A stretch of DNA of 64,000 nt from Epinephelus fuscoguttatus (taxonomy: Eukaryota > Chordata > Actinopteri > Perciformes > Serranidae), in contig NC_064773.1 in NCBI RefSeq assembly GCF_011397635.1, positions 27,026,949 through 27,090,948 of the forward strand, in the 5' to 3' direction. How positions within the stretch are numbered: position 1 is the stretch's first letter; each line of letters opens with the position of its first letter. The position numbers were made by a program, and so were the translations under genes. Positions 59,501 through 64,000 of the stretch are shown one piece after another. A model generated the notes under the pieces. The model saw nothing but the letters and a program-made list of their open reading frames with translations, was not told where the DNA came from and did no database searches.

Positions 59501-62433
59501 ACCAGTCGATGGTTGTGTCGTAAACCACACGGGGACGTTCCCATGTCACTACGATAGTTGTGTCATTCTGGGCGTCAGCCTGAACGTTCTCTGGCTCCGA
59601 GCTGCAGGCTGGAGGTGGCAGATAAAGAAAAATAGGGTAAGACTGGTAGAAATTCTGAATATTATTAGCATGCCGAAAACTCAATTAAAAAACCTGAAAG
59701 AAGGAGATACAAAAGACAAGACATGGTACAAATGCAAATGGATATCTAAATCTGAACAGCACTGAAATGGTCTGTCACATCTCTCTTTTAGTTCAGTACT
59801 GCTGAAGGTAACTTGATGTTAATCGACTGTATTGAAAATGGAAGAAAATAGGAATGCATTTTAAAAAGCCCAGCTCAGGAGGTGAGTGTGGCGATGAGTG
59901 GGAGGTGTACGCATGTGTGTGTGTACCGGCTGCATGAATTTGTTACAGGCAAAAAGACCCTTTTCTGAATTTCTGAATACTTTATTTCAATTTCAAAAAG
60001 AGCTGCAAAATAAATTGCCTGCACTGAGAGGAGCAGGAGCACAGAACTACAAAGTCGAGCTCCCTGGCAACCCAAAAGACCCACTTTACTTGAGGGTCGA
60101 CTTTATGAAGATGGAGAAAATTATATCTTTTGATGATTCATGACGAGGCTGACCTTGGAGTACAGTGTTAAAGCTACAGCGAAGGCAGACGATGGGCAAT
60201 ATTTTCAGTCATGGAAAAAAATAAGATTAATAATGTAATCCAATTCAATTTTCTTCGCCATGCTGCCCAGAATTTGGTCTCTTCAATAGCTGAAGAGATT
60301 TGAGCCTGGGAGAAGTGGGAATTCTGTGTTGATCTCTTTAAAGCCTAATAAGGAAAAAAAATCTCATAGTGCAAAATCCTAACATGCTGTAGCTGCTCAG
60401 AGTTAATAGCGCTGTTGATCAATACCAGTGTTTCAGCCAATACTTGGCTGCTGAGATCTCTGCTAGTCCAGGCTTGCCTCCTGGCCTGTTTTACAACTAA
60501 AACCCTCTGTAAGAAGACAAGTGATGGTGCACGACTTAAGTATGGCATCAAATTGAGCTCAGGGGAATGCAAACATATAAAAATATTCTATAAATGTGTT
60601 ATCTACAACATGAACGTGAACCCAAAATCGTAACCAGCAGTCATGTAGCACAGTGATCAGTTCTCATAGTCCACATAGCAAGTTGCGAGATGGCCTATGG
60701 GCACGAAGCCCGCCCCCATTTCAAAACAGGCTCAGCACCAAGAACAGCAACTCTAAATCAGAGTAACTGGAACCGGAGATTTGACGTTTATTCACTATTT
60801 TTGCTTAAAAAATAATTAACATGATTACTTTCAGCTACCTATTGTTCTGTCAATCAACTGATCAATTAATTGACTAATCGTTTTAGCTTCTTCATTTTTC
60901 CTGCTTACAATTTGGGACTTACATTCATATTTTAGAAATAAAATTTACATGTGTTTTTTTTTTTACATTTACATTCCACTGAGTTGAATTAGATCCCATT
61001 TAGGAGCTTCATTCTCCAGCCAAGGCACCTGCATCTTTGAGTGCAGTGATATACTGTATTACTGCTGAAGAGATTTCCTCTAGTGTCAAAATGCAGCTGT
61101 CATGGACCAATCTTGGAACCCATCGGCTATCGTTCTGAAGATGATAAGCCTCTGGGGGCAATGGCAAATATTCTGGGAGGTGTAGCAAGCAGTGTTGGGG
61201 CAATGATTTCCTCTTCCAGAGGCCGGTCATTCTGACTTATCTCTATAAACAGATATCTACATAGGAATCCAGATACATTAAAAAAAAAGCTAATGTGAAG
61301 CTAACTAACTGTTAAATATCTACACATGATACATGCAATAATGTACATAGCCTATTTATTATATATTGCTTTAATTTTTCACTGCTCATATCATCCCTCA
61401 GTCTATGATTAACTGTTTAATATCTACACTATCCCGTGAGTCAATAATGTGAAATCAGCCAGTCTGTGTCTGTATTATACTTTACTTTTTATGCAGTGCT
61501 TTATGTTTTGTTATGTACTGTTTGCTTACTATATTGCTCTTTGTTTTGTGCAGTTTACTAACACCAACTTGTGTTTGTCTTTTTACTGATTTGTATATAC
61601 ATTGCTTTGTGTTTTTTTTCTGCTGATGCTTCCTGTTTGCGTTATCCCTCTGCTGCTGTAATTTCCCCGCTGTGGGATGAATAAAGGATTATCTTATCTC
61701 ATCTCATCTCATCTTATCTTACATGTTTCCAGACAATAGCTGACGGATTCCAAGACTGCATTTTGGTCAATGCGTTCCACCTCTCCACACGGACTGTTTA
61801 CCTGCTGCTCCAATGTGATTGGTCAATACCACTCGTCTACAAATGACTACAAACAGAAAACACAGTAATTCCGATACCAAAAGCATGTCCTGTTACCTGA
61901 TGATTTTGTATACACATTCAGACATGAGTTTACAGATATTATTAATGGACTTCAGTGGTTGAAAGGATAGATGCTGGGGTTTTGAAGGAGCGGACAAAGA
62001 TTAGATGCATGATATCATGATTGTTACTGGTCATCAGAGGTACTTCAATACCATATTGATACAAGATGGGCTATTGGCTATTTAAATTATGTAACTACTA
62101 ACCACTGTTGTAAAATAAATGTAGTGTAGTGTGTTAACATGACACTGAATGAGAAATAAAGTAAGCTACACTAAAATGAAATGAACTGAAATGACTTTCA
62201 GCTCAGAGAGAATGAGTTAAGAGAAGAAATAAACGGCGGTGAAACAAACAAAACATTTTGTTTGGGTCGTTTGATGACGTACTGGGTGTGAGCACGTCCT
62301 CCACTCCGGTGTACGAGGCAAACACCTGACCCATGAACTGTTGCTGCTGCTCCCTGAAGTTGTTCTGCAGGTAATCCGTCAGCATCACATACCCGGCCTG
62401 CTCCATGGTCATCACCTCACAAAACACCTCCAA
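38807..62433 (-). CDS. ptprz1: Receptor-type tyrosine-protein phosphatase zeta (phosphacan), 3' part of gene
   Basis: Glial and neuronal transmembrane chondroitin-sulphate proteoglycan phosphatase (ligands in the family: pleiotrophin, midkine, contactin). Twenty-six exons join in frame to give the C-terminal 1730 aa; the signal peptide and most of the carbonic-anhydrase-like domain lie beyond the right end. Order: end of CA domain, one FNIII, long acidic Ser/Glu-rich stalk, single transmembrane helix, juxtamembrane region with a 21-nt microexon, active D1, inactive D2, C-terminus ESLESLM. The cytoplasmic part follows human PTPRZ1 almost residue for residue; the stalk is shorter and diverged. 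PTPRG, the closest relative, lacks such a long acidic stalk and the VHD form of D2 recalled for zeta. Teleosts may carry two copies (a/b); which one this is cannot be decided here. Confidence 0.95.
39308..39357. repeat. (CA)25 microsatellite at ptprz1 acceptor
   Basis: Perfect dinucleotide tract ending one base before the CAG acceptor of exon 39169-39304. On the transcript strand it is (UG)25 in place of a pyrimidine tract. Confidence 0.95.
39914..39959. repeat. (GT)23 microsatellite at ptprz1 donor
   Basis: On the transcript strand it is (CA)n starting at position +8 after the donor of exon 39967-40095. Confidence 0.95.
40720..44316 (-). CDS. ptprz1: ptprz1 exons: catalytic phosphatase domain D1
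   Basis: Exons 44234-44316, 43946-44080, 41590-41721, 41238-41395, 40965-41100 and 40720-40866. Motifs in order: [45 protein letters not shown], the WPD loop ([10 protein letters not shown]) and the catalytic P-loop [10 protein letters not shown], with the Cys nucleophile in exon 41238-41395 and the Arg in 40965-41100. The split falls in the Ser codon (phase 2). Everything needed for catalysis is present. Confidence 0.95.
41182..41229. repeat. (CA)24 microsatellite at ptprz1 donor
   Basis: On the transcript strand it is (UG)n starting at +9 after the donor of the catalytic exon 41238-41395. Confidence 0.95.
41525..41583. repeat. (GT)29 microsatellite at ptprz1 donor
   Basis: On the transcript strand it is (CA)n starting at +7 after the donor of exon 41590-41721. 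Longest dinucleotide tract of the window. Confidence 0.95.
43026..43503. mobile_element. hAT-like non-autonomous element (MITE)
   Basis: Begins CAGTGGTGGAA and ends TCCTCCACCGCTG, near-perfect terminal inverted repeats. It is flanked by an 8-bp target duplication CTGCTGAC/CTGCTTAC (43018-43025, 43504-43511; one mismatch), the hallmark of hAT insertion. The interior has the repeated AAGTACTTTTACT-type phrases of an abundant teleost family. Sits in the ptprz1 intron 41722-43945. Confidence 0.75.
44404..47809 (-). CDS. ptprz1: ptprz1 exons: juxtamembrane region and start of D1
   Basis: Exons 47718-47809 ([22 protein letters not shown]), 47527-47612 ([11 protein letters not shown]...FSKEFE), 45100-45120 (microexon, described separately) and 44404-44500 ([20 protein letters not shown] and NRYINIL, the KNRY phosphotyrosine-recognition motif that opens D1). 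The phase chain 2, 1, 0, 0, 1 is consistent. The intron 45121-47526 carries a dispersed element. Confidence 0.93.
45100..45120 (-). CDS. ptprz1: ptprz1 21-nt microexon (IVKESYE)
   Basis: Seven codons flanked by ATTAG on the acceptor side and GTAAGA on the donor side. It is phase 0 to 0 and aligns to human TLKEFYQ at the same position. Without it, the juxtamembrane and D1 exons would still join in frame, as expected of an optional neural microexon. The conserved YE/YQ tyrosine lies in the segment. Confidence 0.85.
46943..47404. mobile_element. Inverted-repeat element with TTAA-like flank
   Basis: The left end after TTAA (46939-46942) reads AGGGGCTCTATGCGAAATTC; the right end reversed reads AAAGTTCTGTATATGAGATTC. 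Both then continue with AGAG. The interior has repeated GCTAGC/GCTAAC words. Lies in the ptprz1 intron before the microexon. The terminal match is imperfect. Confidence 0.45.
47895..48039 (-). CDS. ptprz1: ptprz1 exon: transmembrane segment
   Basis: Encodes [13 protein letters not shown], a basic/charged spacer, then the hydrophobic helix [20 protein letters not shown] and ILVYWR as stop-transfer, matching the human transmembrane exon. Acceptor CTCTCAG and donor GTACAC; phase 1 to 2. The juxtamembrane ectodomain cleavage region of the family lies here. Confidence 0.95.
48373..49792. mobile_element. 1.4-kb palindromic element in ptprz1 intron
   Basis: The left end AGGGTGACATGG (after TTCA) and right end reversed AGGGATGACTG (after TTAA, 49793-49796) are followed by matching blocks all the way in. 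These include GTGACTAATGGAG (48428 and 49740), AGAAAGTGCTTGTTTTTGCC-like (48556 and 49620), TTTTTGTTAAAG...GTAAGATCC (48645 and 49530) and GAAACAGCCC (48682 and 49490). The centre is near 49080. Arms are roughly 600 nt and diverged. No transposase frame inside. Confidence 0.65.
50485..52170 (-). CDS. ptprz1: ptprz1 large exon: acidic chondroitin-sulphate attachment region
   Basis: A single 1686-nt exon (phase 1 to phase 1) encoding 562 aa dominated by E, D, S, G and K. Ser-Gly sites in acidic surroundings ([10 protein letters not shown] near 51525-51545; [12 protein letters not shown] near 51010-51035) are typical glycosaminoglycan attachment points. Position and phase correspond to the large human exon that is skipped in short PTPRZ1 isoforms; the symmetric 1-1 phase means skipping would also keep frame here. 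The human exon encodes about 860 aa, so this one is about one third shorter. The many plus-strand open frames over it are shadows of its codon bias. Confidence 0.93.
53029..55922 (-). CDS. ptprz1: ptprz1 exons: proximal stalk
   Basis: Four exons: 55870-55922 (or to 55910), 54872-55339, 54497-54686 and 53029-53256. The sequence is Ser/Thr/Pro/Glu-rich extracellular stalk with no folded domain, as in the family. The first exon has two in-frame acceptors 12 nt apart; the upstream one (55922) follows a long pyrimidine tract and is preferred. Motifs such as TTQPMFNG resemble the human TTQPVYNG. The frame is kept through to the large exon. Boundaries are well supported by splice signals but not by sequence conservation. 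Confidence 0.85.
53255..53545. repeat. Degenerate TGACATGA-rich tandem repeat
   Basis: Nearly 300 nt made of loosely repeated words TGACATGA, GATATGA, CACAACATGATATG and ACGTGACCTAATGTGATG, with no exact period. It abuts the acceptor of the ptprz1 exon at 53029-53256. Confidence 0.6.
53830..54060. repeat. Dispersed element with CTATGCAGAATT-type terminus
   Basis: Begins AAAGGTATACTATGCAGAATT, resembling the terminus at 46943 (AGG...CTATGC.GAAATT). From memory the sequence that follows (GCAATGAAAGTAAAACCAAC) belongs to a common percomorph repeat; not verified. Lies in the ptprz1 stalk intron 53257-54496, whose right part shows nothing else recognisable. Confidence 0.4.
56030..59608 (-). CDS. 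ptprz1: ptprz1 exons: fibronectin type III domain
   Basis: Two exons, 59424-59608 and 56030-56156, separated by a 3.27-kb intron. Motifs: [33 protein letters not shown], then [29 protein letters not shown]. This is the single FNIII of PTPRZ, which with the CA domain binds contactins. Intron phases 1, 0 and 1 match the frame. Confidence 0.94.
56157..59423. other. Large ptprz1 FNIII intron
   Basis: 3.27 kb of AT-rich sequence. No exon, no convincing mobile element. A (T)10-A tract near 57830 and the ATTAAT...ATTGATTA words near 59330 are the only notable features. Confidence 0.5.
61480..61726 (+). mobile_element. LINE-type 3' end with (ATCTY)n tail
   Basis: An AT-rich stretch leads to AATTTCCCCGCTGTGGGATGA and AATAAAG, then repeated ATCTT/ATCTC up to 61726. 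This CCCC...GGGAT-AATAAA hairpin-like end is typical of fish non-LTR elements. It lies in the intron between the CA and FNIII exons of ptprz1. Confidence 0.6.
62283..62433 (-). CDS. ptprz1: ptprz1 exon: C-terminal end of the carbonic-anhydrase-like domain
   Basis: Starts phase 0 at an acceptor (CAG, then TTG GAG GTG) and ends phase 1 at CCCA followed by GTACGT. It encodes [23 protein letters not shown] and VFASYTG, matching the end of the PTPRZ carbonic-anhydrase fold. Joined to the next exon it yields a linker of exactly human length before [11 protein letters not shown]. The upstream exon (the family's SLTSPPCTD segment) is not present in 62434-64000. Confidence 0.93.
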
Positions 62434-62579
62434 CTGAGTACAGAGAGAGAGCCAGACAGACAGAGAGAGGAGAGACGATAGGTGAAGAGAGAGAGTAGCA
62501 AGTCAAACAAAGGGAAGAAAGACATGTCTGTTGCATCTTCCCTGTTTCTATGCAGTTGCCAAAACAAACCCAAAACCGA

Positions 62580-62580
<1 letters not shown>

Positions 62581-62622
<42 letters not shown>
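62581..62622. repeat. (GT)n microsatellite, ptprz1 upstream intron
   Basis: GTGTGCGTGTGT then a perfect GT run. Not near a recognised exon: the nearest exon end is 62433. The region 62434-63358 otherwise shows no gene. Confidence 0.9.
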
Positions 62623-62624
<2 letters not shown>

Positions 62625-63358
62625 AAGAGGCTTGTGCTGGTGCCAGGCGGAGGCAGAGAGACAGCACTGCTCTATTTTTGGTTAGCTACGATGTGCACAT
62701 GTCATGCCTTGCCACCCCCGTTTCAATCATGCAAACACAGACAAACACAAGCACACACAAACCCACAAGCACATATAATACACACACAACCACTTTCATG
62801 ACCTCATTCACTCGCCACTGTTCTGCTACATAATTGATGATTATTACACAGATGATTTCATTCAAAGGCGTTCCACAGAGGTTTTATAACGTCGTCACCC
62901 TGGAATCAATCTGCAGTAACGTTACAGTGTCAGCTTGTGTTGTCGCTGCATGACAAGCCTTTGTTACAAAAATATACCACTACAGAAACCCTACTCTGAA
63001 AGTTCACATTTTGACTAAACATGTCACATTGCATCACTTCAGTGCAAGGTTTTGTTTTTATTTTGTGCACAGATGTCAAAGACAGCTGACCTGAGACCAG
63101 CCACTGACTACAACTAGACACAGCAACTACAGGCAGCAGTGATGTCAACTTAACAACAGATGTTTGTCTTTTTAAACTGAATACAAGCCAGTGTACATTG
63201 TAGTTATTTCAAATATAAAGCATTGAAAATTTGTATCATAAAGCTCCAAGGCTTTCATCAGACACAATGATAAATCAATTTAGTAGTTGAAGCCGCTGTC
63301 ATGGATTTCAAAAGAGGCTTTTCCTTCATGGCTGTCGGCCGTGCTAGAGTATCCTTAA

Positions 63359-63978
63359 AGAGTAGATGAAACACTTAACAGTAGGACTGTGGTTCCTTTG
63401 ATTTTTACCTTGGGCAAGATATGGCACTGCAATTGAACTTAATATCCACCTAGATTTGCAAGGATTTTACGTTTTTGCCAGCTTGGTGCAGCCATCTTAC
63501 AACAAGCTACAAGCTACAACACAAGAATAGTTCTCCTTTTTTTTAACTGCTTGTAGAAGTTGTTAAACTACGCTTGGTGAACTTGGTATTGTAAAGCATA
63601 TTTTGTTCTTTGATGGCTTTTTTGTAAAATATATTTAGTCTTATTGGCTCAAAAAGCATTTGCAGTTGGTTTTTAACTTTGTCCCTGTGTCTTTGTATCT
63701 CATCTTAACTCTTAAACTCCACTGTATCAATACTTATTAAGTTAGAAACTAGTTAAACTAGTCGGAGGTACAGTGCGGTACTTAGCATTCCTAGTAAACA
63801 ACCATTGTCATGACACCACCAACTAGCTTGTTGTAAGATGGCTGCGCTCTGCTGGGGAAAAAGTGAAAAACTATTTGGTTTTCTAGCAAATCTAGATGAA
63901 GTTTGGTTGTAGTGACATTCTTGGTAAGGTATAAGTGAAACAAACCACAGTCATATTGTTCAGTGTTTCATCACCATT
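63359..63978. mobile_element. Fold-back element flanked by TTAA at right edge of window
   Basis: TTAA at 63355-63358 and 63979-63982. The arms share GATGAAACACT, GACTGTGGTT, CCTAGATTTGC-like and GCAGCCATCTTACAACAAGC (63490-63509 and, reversed, near 63822-63841). Arms are about 160 nt each. No coding capacity. Confidence 0.65.
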
Positions 63979-64000
63979 TTAAAGGTACTCAGGGTTAAAA

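Noticed and set aside
62434-64000. The next upstream ptprz1 carbonic-anhydrase exon
   Set aside because: Searched the minus strand for the SLTSPPCTD-type segment with splice sites and found none; it must lie beyond the window.

Overview
This is vertebrate nuclear DNA, almost certainly from a ray-finned (teleost, probably percomorph) fish. The coding sequence lies in many short GT-AG exons, microsatellites are abundant, and the dispersed repeats are teleost types: L2-like LINE tails, a tRNA-derived SINE, hAT-like MITEs and TTAA-flanked fold-back elements. No bacterial, viral or organellar genes were recognised. No CRISPR array, rRNA gene or functional tRNA gene is visible.

Three protein genes account for nearly all the coding signal. 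(1) pik3cg, minus strand, 21996 down to 9814: 23 coding exons were joined by hand in a consistent frame, giving 1123 aa, the p110-gamma catalytic subunit of class IB PI3-kinase. A probable non-coding first exon lies near 23.8-24.0 kb. (2) hbp1, plus strand, 27713 to 32178: 12 coding exons, 498 aa, an HMG-box/AXH transcription factor. Its putative promoter at 26.5-26.63 kb is head-to-head with pik3cg. (3) ptprz1, minus strand, 62433 down to 38807: 26 exons encode the C-terminal 1730 aa of receptor-type tyrosine phosphatase zeta (phosphacan). They cover the end of the carbonic-anhydrase domain, FNIII, a long acidic stalk, the transmembrane segment, D1 and D2. The 5' end lies beyond the right edge. 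hbp1 and ptprz1 are tail-to-tail.

Layout: 1-9.8 kb has no gene and holds dispersed repeats plus an L2-like LINE relic. 9.8-22 kb is pik3cg. 22-26.5 kb is the intergenic/5' region. 26.5-34.8 kb is hbp1 with its 3' UTR. 34.8-38.8 kb is intergenic and rich in fold-back elements. 38.8-64 kb is ptprz1, with large repeat-bearing introns.

The three proteins do not form one pathway or operon; they are independent neighbours. Human PIK3CG and HBP1 are close together on chromosome 7q22, and PTPRZ1 is on the same arm but distant, so the tight packing here is a lineage feature. No new 'system' was found. The most unusual signals are (a) CA/TG microsatellites lying within about 15 nt of many splice sites, mainly in the ptprz1 phosphatase exons, (b) a set of long palindromic TTAA-flanked elements between 35 and 64 kb, one interrupted by a LINE tail, and (c) the strong fragmentation of pik3cg compared with the mammalian gene.
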